Below the pieces are notes generated by a model. The model was given only the letters and a program-made list of their open reading frames with translations, ran no database searches and was not told where the DNA came from. From Bacteroides sp. (lineage in GTDB: Bacteria > Bacteroidota > Bacteroidia > Bacteroidales > Bacteroidaceae), in assembly GCA_019414665.1 (NCBI GenBank), contig DXLO01000026.1:1-39870 (forward strand): a DNA stretch of 39,870 nt. The letters are read 5' to 3'. How positions within the stretch are numbered: position 1 is the first letter of the stretch; every line of letters starts with the position of its first letter. Below are positions 22,100-30,039 of the stretch, in pieces. A program made the translations under genes and the position numbers.

Positions 22100-22486
22100 C
22101 TATTTCTTGCCTTTCTTGGTTGCTGGCTTGGCCGGCTCTTCCGCAGGAGTCTCCTCCTTGTCGGGACACTCGTAGAACTTGGTTGCAACCATGATGATTC
22201 TGGAGTGCTTCACGCCATCCTTGTCTGTCCACTCCTCTGGCTTGAAGAAACCCTCGACGGTGAGCAACGTGCCCTTGGTGAGCTTGTCGAATGATTCGGT
22301 GTGCTCGTTCTTGCGCCATGCCTCCATATTCATGAAAGCCGATACGCGGTTGGTTTCCTCGCCGTTCTTCTCCTGACGGCCTACTGCCAATGAGAAGCGT
22401 GCTACGCTGGCGTTTGCGAACTGACGGATTTCTGCATCCTTACCTACGAAACCTGAAACTGTGAAGTTGTTCTCGATCTTTTTCAT
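22100..22486 (-). CDS. ssb: Second single-stranded DNA-binding protein, basic tail
   Basis: 128 residues. The OB fold is clear ('NNFTVSGFVGKDAEIRQFAN', 'FMNMEAWRKNEHTESFDKLT', 'GTLLTVEGFFKPEEWTDKDG'). The C-terminus ends 'PAKPATKKGKK', with no acidic DDLPF-type tip, unlike the SSB at 18871-19296. Without the tip it probably coats ssDNA but does not recruit host replication and repair enzymes in the usual way. It is a single-gene unit between module M4 and its own terminator. Confidence 0.85.
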   Translation of the reverse strand: MKKIENNFTVSGFVGKDAEIRQFANASVARFSLAVGRQEKNGEETNRVSAFMNMEAWRKNEHTESFDKLTKGTLLTVEGFFKPEEWTDKDGVKHSRIIMVATKFYECPDKEETPAEEPAKPATKKGKK

Positions 22487-22509
22487 TTTGAATTGAATTT
22501 AAAAGTGAA

Positions 22510-22716
22510 ACTTAATTTTTACATGCATTCAAAAGCAGGGATGTGGCACCATGTGGGAAGCACCATGAAAATCGTTCGCAATACTCTTTTTGTCGTTGGC
22601 GGTAAGGGAGAAAAAGGAAGATTACGCACTATTTTATTGGTCACAGCGATAGCGGCCACACAAGAAGGAGGAAGTCCTTCGCAGCATCACGCTACCTTTG
22701 CATGGTAAAAATAAGT
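22510..22716 (-). promoter_or_regulatory. Module M4: inverted repeat upstream of the second ssb
   Basis: The base pairs ACTTAATTTTTACATGCA (22510-22527) with TGCATGGTAAAAATAAGT (22699-22716), 15 of 18 positions. TACCTTTG (22693-22700) sits on the right arm. TGTGGC (22542-22547) pairs with GCCACA (22655-22660). The inner part shares the AATACTCTTTT...AAAAGGAAGAT pattern of M3 (around 22580-22622). Pairing above the base is weaker than in M2, M3 and M5. Confidence 0.5.
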
Positions 22717-23255
22717 GGCTTTCAAATAGCTCAATTCAGAAAAAGACGGGGCCAAACAATGGAACAAAGGTTGTAAGCAAGGAGGCAATCCGTATGCAAC
22801 AGACAGGGGCACTGCTATGGCTGTATGCCTGGAGAAACGAAGCGGGAAATCCGACCTTACAGCTGTATCATCAGAAGAGTGAGGAGCATGAACACTGATG
22901 CACGATGAACGACAAGCCTAAGGGTCAGCTTAGCAATAGAGGCATCAAGCCAAAAGAGGACAGACATCAGAGGATTGGCGATAGCACTGTCATCATGCTA
23001 AGACCAAGTTCTGTGTCCGACAAGGAAGAGTCGCAAAAGACAGACGAGTAAAACCAAAAGGCGAAATGACCATTCCTATAACAAGGTACAGAGACGCTTA
23101 AAACGGCGAAGGGACTTTGGCGACGTATCGCTATACAGGTGTCGAAGCATCGCTTCTATAACAGGACTGGAGCAAGTGAGCAAACCGCACAACTTGCTCC
23201 CAAGGTATTTCAGTTACAACAGCCATAACCTCATTGGAGGATTGTCCTAAAAGAG
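22717..23255 (+). other. Gene-free structured stretch right of M4
   Basis: About 540 bases with no convincing gene. Visible hairpins include CTAAG/CTTAG near 22918-22933, GAAGC-ATC-GCTTC near 23143-23155 and a perfect GGAGCAAG (23169-23176) / CTTGCTCC (23193-23200). The string GGGTCAGCTTA recurs near 24549. The position matches that of blocks R1-R3 relative to M3, but the sequence is different. Confidence 0.35.
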
Positions 23256-23280
23256 TTTTTGCAGTCAAAGGAAGAAAGAG
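23256..23280. repeat. Dispersed repeat TTTTGCAGTCAAAG, copy 2
   Basis: TTTTTGCAGTCAAAGG followed by AAGAAAGAG. On the minus strand it forms the T-rich tail of the terminator at 23277-23308. Confidence 0.7.
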
Positions 23281-23308
23281 TCTGCAAGCCACATAGCCAA
23301 CAGACTCT
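23277..23308 (-). terminator. Terminator of the M5 unit
   Basis: AGAGTCTG (23277-23284) / CAGACTCT (23301-23308). On the minus strand it is followed by TTCTTCCTTTG. The stop of the 60-residue gene is 8 bases away. Confidence 0.75.
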
Positions 23309-23315
23309 CTCCTGA

Positions 23316-23498
23316 TTATTCACAGATGACAACATCATCCTTGTACTCCGTCACTTCCTTGCCGTTGATGAGCTGGACAATGACCTCACAACCCAAGTCC
23401 TCGACAATCGTTCCCTCTGTCTGACCTCTTCGGGGATAAAGCAAGGTGCAGAAACACCCTACAACGCCGTCCAACTGCTCCATGTCTATCGTTGCCAT
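23316..23498 (-). CDS. Unknown 60-residue protein
   Basis: Small beta-rich protein ('MATIDMEQLDGVVGCFCTLL' ... 'VIVQLINGKEVTEYKDDVVI'), possibly an SH3-like barrel. It has a good Shine-Dalgarno sequence AAGGAGG 9 bases before the ATG, unusual in this window, and follows the YubB-like gene by 15 bases. No family recognised. Confidence 0.6.
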   Translation of the reverse strand: MATIDMEQLDGVVGCFCTLLYPRRGQTEGTIVEDLGCEVIVQLINGKEVTEYKDDVVICE

Positions 23499-23513
23499 AT
23501 CCGTTCCTCCTTG

Positions 23514-24098
23514 TTAGCCGAATGTGATTGGATTGATGCAGAAATTCGTGTCCTCTGCCTCATACTCGTATTCATTGATGAAGTCAATCATCTTCTGTTC
23601 GCTTCTTCCGTCCTGTGAGACACCAGTCTTCTCACACCACAACTTGATAGCATCACCAAAGGTGGAGTAAGCACCCTCACAATCCTCAAAGAGTTCTCCG
23701 TATGCAGTGACGTAGCACTCTTCGGGGAAGAAGTCGTTCTCATCGTGCGTATAGAAGATGTCGCAACCTGGCTCAACCTCTCGCCAACTGATTGAAAGTT
23801 CATCGCCAAGTGCCTTGTTCACCTCCTCAAAGAACAAGTCGCATGAAGACCAAGCACTTTCGGTGTCAAAGGACAAGAGGGCATAATCGTCTTCCACGTT
23901 CTCCTCATACTCTGCCCAATAGATGTGTCCTCTCACCGAGATGCCTTTCTTCTCGTAGTCAATGCCATAGTGTTCTGCCAAGAGATACAGATACACATTA
24001 TTACTGTTCACCTCCAACTCTTGGAGTGTGTTCCAAAGGTCTGCCACGGCTTTGCGTGAGCCTGTCACCTTGTACTGAGTGTCGCAAATGTTAGCCAT
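23514..24098 (-). CDS. YubB/DUF1281-like protein
   Basis: 194 residues, strongly acidic. The N-terminal 'MANICDTQYKVTGSRKAVAD' recalls the start of YubB/Api92 ferredoxin-like proteins ('M.N.C.N...I.G' followed by a helix), and the 'HIYWAEYEENVEDDYALLSF' and 'STFGDAIKLWCEKTG' parts fit the same alpha/beta layout. YubB was first noted on F-like plasmids near leading-region genes; its function is unknown. The assignment is tentative. First gene of the M5 unit. Confidence 0.6.
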   Translation of the reverse strand: MANICDTQYKVTGSRKAVADLWNTLQELEVNSNNVYLYLLAEHYGIDYEKKGISVRGHIYWAEYEENVEDDYALLSFDTESAWSSCDLFFEEVNKALGDELSISWREVEPGCDIFYTHDENDFFPEECYVTAYGELFEDCEGAYSTFGDAIKLWCEKTGVSQDGRSEQKMIDFINEYEYEAEDTNFCINPITFG

Positions 24099-24140
24099 AA
24101 GATAAAATTTTTATTTTCTTCCCTTATGTAGAACCAACTA

Positions 24141-24334
24141 CCATCGGGATTGATTAAAGAATTATGTTGCCCCAAAAGGTGTTATGGCTCATCAATGCAA
24201 GGTTTTGCCGTCAAATACTACCTCTGCCACAATCAGAGCGTGGAGATTTCACGGACAAACCACAGGCACCGACCTTGCAGGATGAACGCCATGACAGGTA
24301 CCTTTGCAACACAATTCTTATCAAAGCCCGATGG
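24141..24334 (-). promoter_or_regulatory. Module M5: strongest imperfect inverted repeat with looped -7 box
   Basis: Left blocks CCATCGGG (24141-24148), AAGAATTATGTTGC (24157-24170), ATGGC (24184-24188), TCATC (24189-24193) and TGCAAGGT (24196-24203) pair in order with right blocks ACCTTGCA (24272-24279), GATGA (24281-24285), GCCAT (24288-24292), GCAACACAATTCTT (24306-24319) and CCCGATGG (24327-24334). The apex is CTCTG/CAGAG (24222-24238). TACCTTTG (24299-24306) lies in the loop between the GCCAT and GCAACAC stems. Folded plus-strand DNA would direct transcription left into the YubB-like gene. Confidence 0.65.
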
Positions 24335-24406
24335 GGTGGTACATGGCAGACTGCATGGTACAGCAGTGTGAAGTGACGTTATAGGTGGAGATAAGGCTAT
24401 AAGAGG

Positions 24407-24431
24407 TTTTTGCAGTCAAAGGAGAAAAGAG
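24407..24431. repeat. Dispersed repeat TTTTGCAGTCAAAG, copy 3
   Basis: TTTTTGCAGTCAAAGG followed by AGAAAAGAG. On the minus strand it is preceded by a weak GTCC/GGAC hairpin. Confidence 0.65.
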
Positions 24432-24468
24432 TCCACAAAGTGCAGTATCTACAGGACAAAAACACTTT

Positions 24469-24515
24469 AGTTTACCTTGGTTAGCTCTTATATATATGCT
24501 AACCTAAAGTAAACT
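24469..24515. repeat. Long hairpin near the right end of the mobile block
   Basis: AGTTTAC (24469-24475) and GGTTAGC (24479-24485) pair with GCTAACC (24498-24504) and GTAAACT (24509-24515); the loop is AT-rich. It could be a bidirectional terminator or a protein-binding site at the element edge. Confidence 0.6.
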
Positions 24516-24603
24516 GTATATATGTCCGTCTAAAACCCGAAAACCGTACGGGTCAGCTTACGTCAGAAACAGAAGTATAGAACCATAGAAGTGGTTCAAG
24601 AAG

Positions 24604-24637
24604 TCTTTCTTCCTTTGACTGCAAAATATTATCTTTG
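24604..24637 (+). repeat. Dispersed repeat copy 4 (inverted) with a -7-like box at the block boundary
   Basis: TCTTTCTTCCTTTGACTGC then AAAATATT (24604-24630), the reverse complement of copies 2 and 3, running into TATCTTTG (24630-24637). A hairpin GAACCA/TGGTTC precedes it. Base composition drops to AT-rich polysaccharide-locus sequence just after this point, so it marks the likely edge of the mobile block. Confidence 0.5.
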
Positions 24638-24820
24638 CACGAATCATAATTGCCCTGTAGGATTTAATATAATTTAACACTCTTTGTTGAATGCAAGGAA
24701 GAACAGCTTCAATATGCTGAATATCAGTAGTATAACATTGTGTTAACCCTTAATCTGTAGAAAAGGATGTTATCATACAAAGTAATGTCCATTTGTACTT
24801 TTTCTATATGGTTTTATACT

Positions 24821-24828
24821 TACATTTG
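24821..24828 (+). promoter_or_regulatory. Possible promoter of the polysaccharide locus
   Basis: TACATTTG fits the -7 consensus; the nearest TTTG upstream (24792-24795) is 25 bases away, wider than the 17 bases at 2948-2976, so support is weak. No upxY/upxZ-type antiterminator gene, usual at the head of Bacteroides capsule loci, lies downstream. The stretch 24640-24864 shows nothing else. Confidence 0.3.
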
Positions 24829-24864
24829 CATATCATTTGTATCTTGATAACAGTAACTAACTGA

Positions 24865-25641
24865 TTATCAATATACTTTATATTTGAGGAAGTGAAAAAT
24901 CATTGTGATGAGATAGGTATCCAGTTCCTTTCTACTCCTGATGAAATAGATAGTCTAGACTTTCTTTGTAATTTTAATTTGCCTTTCATCAAGCTGGGAT
25001 CGGGAGATGTTACCAATATTCCTTTTCTTCGTCTTGTTGGTAGCAGACATATTGATGTTGTCCTTTCTACAGGAATGTCGTATCTCGGTGATGTAGAGAT
25101 AGCATATCGCACCTTGATAGAAGCAGGAGCTAAAAGTGTTTCTTTACTTCATTGTACTACTAACTATCCATGTCCCATGCATGAAGTAAATCTTCGGGCT
25201 ATACAAACTCTTAAGGATGCATTTCATTGTTCCGTAGGTTATTCAGACCATACAATGGGTGTGGAAGTACCTGTTGCAGCTGTAGCAATGGGAGCTGAAA
25301 TCATAGAGAAACATTTTACGCTTGATAAGGAAATGGACGGTCCTGACCACAAAGCCTCCCTCAATCCCGAGGAACTCAAACAAATGGTTGTCGCCATCCG
25401 TCATATAGAACAAGCTTTAGGTGATGGCATCAAACAGCCTAATGAGAGTGAGAAACAAATTTCAGAAGTAGTGCTCAAACGTATTGTGGCAGCTACACCA
25501 ATAAAGGAAGGTGAGGTGCTCTCGGCGGATAATATGACTGTGAAACGCAGTACCGTTGGTTTGAAAGCTTCTTTATGGGATTTGGTAAACGGGCGTATAG
25601 CTACCTGCAATTATGCTATAGACGAACCTATTATCATTTAA
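24865..25641 (+). pseudogene. neuB: 5'-truncated nonulosonic acid synthase (NeuB family)
   Basis: The reading frame opens after a TGA at 24862-24864 and joins the family at 'EEVKNHCDEIGIQFLSTP', about residue 80-90 of a normal 335-350 residue NeuB. The rest is intact: 'FIKLGSGDVTNIPFL', 'VVLSTGMS', 'LLHCTTNYP', 'GYSDHTMG', 'IIEKHFTLDKEMDGPDHKAS', and a C-terminal SAF domain ('IVAATPIKEGEVLSADNMTV'). NeuB/LegI enzymes condense phosphoenolpyruvate with an N-acyl mannosamine-type sugar. Loss of the N-terminal part of the TIM barrel should abolish activity. A GTG at 24892 could start a short product. The break lies next to the mobile-block boundary, suggesting a deletion when the two blocks were joined. 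Confidence 0.78.
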
Positions 25642-25656
25642 AAATAGACAATAGTA

Positions 25657-26352
25657 ATGAATATACTTGTAATAATTCCTGCACGTGGTGGAAGTAAAGG
25701 AATACCTCACAAGAATGTTAAGGAATTAAATGGAAAACCGTTGATATGCTATAGCATTGATGCGGCTCGTCAGCTTACCACCGATGAGAATATTTGTGTT
25801 TCTACAGATGATGATGTCATTATCAAGGTTGTAGAGGATTATGGCTTGAAAGTTCATTTTAAACGCCCTGCAGAGTTGGCTACAGATTGTGCAGGAACAA
25901 ATGGAGTACTGCTCCATGCTTTGGAGTTTTATGAGAAACAAGGTCGTAAATATGATGTAGTAGTTTTGTTGCAACCCACTTCTCCTTTTCGTGAGACTAA
26001 ATCATTGAAGGAGGCTGTGGCTTTGTATACTTCTGACATAGATATGGTTGTTTCGGTGAAAGAAGCGGCAACTAATCCATATTATAATAGTTTTGAGGAG
26101 GATGCTGAAGGCTTATTGGTCATCAGCAAAGGGGATGGTACTATTGAACGGCGTCAGGATGCACCTAAGGTATGGGAGTTTAACGGTTCTATTTATGTGA
26201 TTAATAGCACTCGCCTTAAAGAAGTAGGTTTGTCCAAACTCAATAGAATACGTAAATATGTTATGGATGATCTTCATTCAATAGATATTGATAGTATGTT
26301 TGACTGGTATATGGCGGAAAAGGTAATCAGTAGTCATCTTATTGAAAATTAA
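25657..26352 (+). CDS. neuA: Acylneuraminate-type CMP-sugar cytidylyltransferase (NeuA/LegF family)
   Basis: 231 residues. 'IPARGGSKGIPHKNVKELNG' at the N-terminus binds CTP; 'STDDDVI', 'LLQPTSPFR' and 'VWEFNGSIYVI' are the other family motifs. The enzyme activates a nonulosonic acid as its CMP derivative for transfer. It starts 15 bases after neuB and 5 bases before the next gene, an operon. With neuB broken and no other synthase here, its substrate must come from elsewhere or the pathway is dead. Confidence 0.87.
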   Translation: MNILVIIPARGGSKGIPHKNVKELNGKPLICYSIDAARQLTTDENICVSTDDDVIIKVVEDYGLKVHFKRPAELATDCAGTNGVLLHALEFYEKQGRKYDVVVLLQPTSPFRETKSLKEAVALYTSDIDMVVSVKEAATNPYYNSFEEDAEGLLVISKGDGTIERRQDAPKVWEFNGSIYVINSTRLKEVGLSKLNRIRKYVMDDLHSIDIDSMFDWYMAEKVISSHLIEN

Positions 26353-26357
26353 TTTAT

Positions 26358-27398
26358 ATGAATTGCTCTCATATTATTCTCCAATCTTTCTCTATTATTG
26401 ATGCCATTCGCTGCATCAATGAGATTCACAATGAACCACTGGTGCTCTTTGTGGTAGATGAGAACAGAAGGATGCAAGGTACCCTTACCGATGGTGATGT
26501 GCGTCGTGCCTTGATTAAAGGTATAGATGTGGATGCTCCTATTAGTGAGGCCATGCATCGTAATTTTAACTTTTTACGTCGCGGAGTGAACGATAGAGTG
26601 GAGGATATTCACCACCAACGTGATTTAAGGATGCGTTTGGTACCCATACTTGATGAAGAAAATCATATTTGCGAAATCATCAATTTGGAACATTATGTAA
26701 CTAAATTGCCAATTGATGCTGTATTAATGGCCGGTGGTAAGGGGGAACGCCTTCGTCCGTTAACGGAGAAAACTCCTAAGCCCCTAATTAAGGTAGGTGA
26801 CAAGTGCATCATTGATTATAATATTGATCGTTTGCTTTCATACGGTTTGAATCATATATCTGTAACGGTTAACTATCTTGGCGACCAGATTGAGGAACAT
26901 TTCCGGGAGGAACGCGATGGGGTGAAGATAGTTACTGTGCGTGAACCGAAATATCTAGGTACCATTGGCAGTATCAAGTTCGTGGAAACTTTTTACAATG
27001 ATACGGTGCTGGTAATGAACTCAGATCTCTTTACGAATATTGATTTTGAGGACTTTTTCCTTCATTTCTGTCAGCATGATGCCGACATGAGTGTGGCAGC
27101 TGTGCCCTACGTAGTGAAGGTGCCATACGGTGTGTTCAATCTCGAAGGACGAGAAATCAAGGGCGTTACCGAGAAACCTACCATCAGTTATTATGCAAAC
27201 GCCGGTATATACCTTATCAAACGCAAATTGCTTGACCTTATTCCTGATGATATCTTCTTTAATGCCACTGACTTCATGTATAAACTCATAGAACAGGGAT
27301 ACAAGGTGATTCGCTATCCTATTAGTGGATATTGGCTGGATATTGGTCAGCATGATGAATTGGCGAGAGCAAGAGAGATGGTGAAACATTTGAAATAA
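26358..27398 (+). CDS. CBS-domain nucleotidyltransferase (PtmE-like sugar-1-phosphate nucleotidyltransferase)
   Basis: 346 residues. A CBS pair occupies about 1-115 ('RMQGTLTDGDVRRALIKGID'). A nucleotidyltransferase follows with 'MAGGKGERLRPLTEKTPKPL' (from 124), 'NSDLF' and 'YWLDIGQHDELARA'. This architecture matches PtmE, which makes GDP-glucosamine in the legionaminic acid pathway of Campylobacter, and related enzymes. Its position after neuB-neuA supports a nonulosonic-acid pathway of the legionaminic kind; the other early genes of that pathway are not in the window. Confidence 0.8.
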   Translation: MNCSHIILQSFSIIDAIRCINEIHNEPLVLFVVDENRRMQGTLTDGDVRRALIKGIDVDAPISEAMHRNFNFLRRGVNDRVEDIHHQRDLRMRLVPILDEENHICEIINLEHYVTKLPIDAVLMAGGKGERLRPLTEKTPKPLIKVGDKCIIDYNIDRLLSYGLNHISVTVNYLGDQIEEHFREERDGVKIVTVREPKYLGTIGSIKFVETFYNDTVLVMNSDLFTNIDFEDFFLHFCQHDADMSVAAVPYVVKVPYGVFNLEGREIKGVTEKPTISYYANAGIYLIKRKLLDLIPDDIFFNATDFMYKLIEQGYKVIRYPISGYWLDIGQHDELARAREMVKHLK

Positions 27399-27417
27399 AT
27401 TAAAAAAACAACATACA

Positions 27418-28371
27418 ATGTATAAAATTGCAGTTATTGGTGCCGGGCAATTGGGTAGTCGTCATTTACAAGGACTCAAATTGTCCAAGCTGAAATCTGA
27501 TATTTGGGTGGTTGATAATAATTCAAATTCACTTCAGATAGCGCAACAACGTTATGAAGAAGGTGAAGTGAATAGTAATCAAACTATTTATTACTTACAA
27601 CTTATCGAACAATTACCTACTGAGTTAGATCTAGTAGTCATAGCTACCAGTTCGAAACCACGATTAACGATTTTAAAAAGTTTACTTGCAAAAGTGAAAG
27701 TGACCAATATCATTTTAGAAAAATTCTTGTTTACAGGACTGACTGATTATGATGAAGCCGAACAGTTGTTGCAGATCAATCACGTCAACGTATGGGTAAA
27801 CTGTCCACGACGTCTATTCGACTTTTATGTAGAAATCGATTCAATGATAGATAAGCAAAAGCCTCTTGTTATGGAGTATACTGATTCTAATTGGGGATTA
27901 TGTTGCAATTCCATACACATGATAGACATATTTATGATGCTGTCAGGAGAAAAGACTTATACCGCCTGTTTTGATGGAATTATACCTCAAGTTAAGGACA
28001 GCAAACGTAATGGATACATAGAATTCAACGGCACCGTTAATGTATTAACTCCTAACGGAAGTACTTTACGACTGGCTTGTGTGGATGATGATACTGTTCA
28101 GCATCAGATGACTATTATCAATGGTTCTCATCATATTATTATTAATGAGCCGGAAGGATTTATGTCTGTTGATGGTAATAAACAGCCCGTTCATATAAAA
28201 TATCAGAGCCAATTGACTGGTGCAGTAGCTGATGAAATTCTGCTAAATGGTAATTGCAAACTAACTACTTATTTCGAGTCGTCAAACTATCATAAAGTAT
28301 TCCTAAAAGGTATACTGGATGTTTATAATAAAGTAACGGGCGAGATGCATGATAGATGCCCTATTACATAA
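27418..28371 (+). CDS. Gfo/Idh/MocA-like oxidoreductase
   Basis: 317 residues. Rossmann start 'YKIAVIGAGQLGSRHLQGLK' and 'DLVVIATSSKPRLTILKSLL', then 'IILEKFLF' at the place of the family's 'EKP' motif, where the proline is missing, and 'CCNSIHMIDIF' near the usual catalytic region. Such enzymes oxidise or epimerise nucleotide sugars with NAD(P). The EKP change leaves the exact activity doubtful. Located between the nucleotidyltransferase and a second similar oxidoreductase. Confidence 0.75.
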   Translation: MYKIAVIGAGQLGSRHLQGLKLSKLKSDIWVVDNNSNSLQIAQQRYEEGEVNSNQTIYYLQLIEQLPTELDLVVIATSSKPRLTILKSLLAKVKVTNIILEKFLFTGLTDYDEAEQLLQINHVNVWVNCPRRLFDFYVEIDSMIDKQKPLVMEYTDSNWGLCCNSIHMIDIFMMLSGEKTYTACFDGIIPQVKDSKRNGYIEFNGTVNVLTPNGSTLRLACVDDDTVQHQMTIINGSHHIIINEPEGFMSVDGNKQPVHIKYQSQLTGAVADEILLNGNCKLTTYFESSNYHKVFLKGILDVYNKVTGEMHDRCPIT

Positions 28372-28387
28372 CATAAAAGGTGATTAT

Positions 28388-29323
28388 ATGATTTGGATTA
28401 TAGGAACAGGAACCATTGCATTGGAATATGCAAAGATATTGAATCAATTGGGACATGAATTTATAGCAGTAGGACGTAGTGGTAAGAATGCAGATGAGTT
28501 TATTGAGGCCGGAGCTAAAGAGGTAGTTTCTGGTGGATTAAATAATTACCTGGCGGCTTCTCCAACTACTCCTCAAAAGGTTATTGTAGCTACCAATGTA
28601 AGTCAGTTGGCTGAGATTACCATTGCGCTATTGAATTATGGTGTAAAGGACATTTTGGTTGAAAAACCAGGTTTTTGTCAGCCAACTGAATTGCCAACTG
28701 TAGTGATATTAACAAAAGAAAAAGGTGCTAATGTATTTTTGGCTTATAATCGTAGATTCTATTCCAGTGTGTTGGCTGCTGAAAAAATCATTGCCGAGGA
28801 TGGTGGTATAACTTCTTTCAATTTCGAATTCACAGAATGGGCACATGTTATAGAGAAATTAGATTACCCTCGCGAAGTGTTTGAGAATTGGTTCTTCGTC
28901 AATTCCACCCACGTAGTTGATTTGGCATTTTTCTTAGGTGGAGAACCAAAAGAATTATCTTGCTTCACTTTTGATAAATTAGCTTGGCATAAACCTGCGG
29001 TCTTTACTGGTGCAGGTATCACCAACACAGGTGCTCTTTTTTCCTATCAGGCAAATTGGAATGCTCCTGGTCGTTGGGGGATAGAGATTCTAACTTCACA
29101 ACACCGTCTTTATTTACGTCCAATGGAGAAACTGCAGATTCAAAATACTGGTAGTGTGGATATTAGCGAAGTTGAGATTGACGATCAGCTTGATAAAGAG
29201 TTCAAACCTGGATTCTATCTTGAAGCTAAGTCGTTTATAGAAGGTAATATTGAGCGTCTATGTTCGATTGAACAGCAAATGATTCACATTGATAAGATAT
29301 ATGATAAAATTTTAGATAAATAA
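28388..29323 (+). CDS. Gfo/Idh/MocA family oxidoreductase
   Basis: 311 residues from the ATG at 28388; upstream ATGs would overlap the previous gene. N-terminal 'MIWIIGTGTIALEYAKILNQ' is the nucleotide-binding fold, 'DILVEKPGF' holds the conserved E-K-P, and 'FLAYNRRFYSSV' and 'HVVDLAFFLGGEP' are family motifs. Likely a nucleotide-sugar dehydrogenase for a residue of the polysaccharide; the substrate is unknown. Confidence 0.8.
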   Translation: MIWIIGTGTIALEYAKILNQLGHEFIAVGRSGKNADEFIEAGAKEVVSGGLNNYLAASPTTPQKVIVATNVSQLAEITIALLNYGVKDILVEKPGFCQPTELPTVVILTKEKGANVFLAYNRRFYSSVLAAEKIIAEDGGITSFNFEFTEWAHVIEKLDYPREVFENWFFVNSTHVVDLAFFLGGEPKELSCFTFDKLAWHKPAVFTGAGITNTGALFSYQANWNAPGRWGIEILTSQHRLYLRPMEKLQIQNTGSVDISEVEIDDQLDKEFKPGFYLEAKSFIEGNIERLCSIEQQMIHIDKIYDKILDK

Positions 29324-29353
29324 CTTCAGATACTGTTAATTGCATTTCTTATT

Positions 29354-30031
29354 ATGAAAATTATTTTTGTTGGTGATTCAATGGGGCTGCCTCGGGAAGG
29401 TTGTGAGTATGAAGATACATATTTTTATAAATTCCAAAAAGAATACAAAGAGATTGATTGCATTTCTTTTTTCAAAAGAGCTATGACAAGTGATGGCTTA
29501 TACGAATTATATGAAAGTTATATTCGTCACTATAACCCTGATATAGTTATTTCACACAGTGGACTTACAGATTGCGCTCCAAGATTAATAAATGATAGGA
29601 AATATTTTTGGCGTGGTCTTATTTATGTATCCAAAAGATTGGGGCGTTTAAATTTGTTTTGGTTGATAATAAAAAAAATATTTGAAAGAAACGATCCGAA
29701 AAGGGCTTATATCTCCGTAAATGAATTTCGTAAAAACTATATAGCCTTTACTGAAAAATTGATAAATATAGGCGTAAAGAAGATTGTTTATATAAAGATA
29801 AGTCCATGCGGACAAAATGTCGTAAGAAAAAGTCCTCTTTTGAATGATAATGTTGCAAAATATAATAAAGTTTTTGATGAAATTAAGAACAAATTTCCCA
29901 AACAAGTGGAAGTGATATTCCCATTGGAAAATGCTACTGATTTAGATTATATCGATGGAATGCATGCTAATGCTAAAGGGCATGCTAGATTTTTTAATGA
30001 AATAAAAATGGTCTTGAAAGATATATTGTAA
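29354..30031 (+). CDS. SGNH/GDSL-family hydrolase or acyltransferase
   Basis: 225 residues. Block I 'IFVGDSMG' contains the nucleophile serine, 'VISHSGLTDCAP' takes the place of the block with the Asn/Gly oxyanion residues, and 'DYIDGMHANAKGHARF' holds the Asp-x-x-His dyad. No signal peptide, so it is cytoplasmic. In polysaccharide loci these proteins add or remove acetyl groups on sugars. It starts 30 bases after the oxidoreductase gene. Confidence 0.75.
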   Translation: MKIIFVGDSMGLPREGCEYEDTYFYKFQKEYKEIDCISFFKRAMTSDGLYELYESYIRHYNPDIVISHSGLTDCAPRLINDRKYFWRGLIYVSKRLGRLNLFWLIIKKIFERNDPKRAYISVNEFRKNYIAFTEKLINIGVKKIVYIKISPCGQNVVRKSPLLNDNVAKYNKVFDEIKNKFPKQVEVIFPLENATDLDYIDGMHANAKGHARFFNEIKMVLKDIL

Positions 30032-30039
30032 TATTGCGC

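Noticed and set aside
21818..22294. 158-residue plus-strand frame over R3 and the second ssb
   Set aside because: It runs through structured block R3 and antisense to the ssb gene and its terminator; shadow of those features.
22698..22898. 66-residue plus-strand frame right of M4
   Set aside because: Its only start is a TTG inside the -7 box. Composition is not protein-like and the neighbouring desert has no other coding signal.
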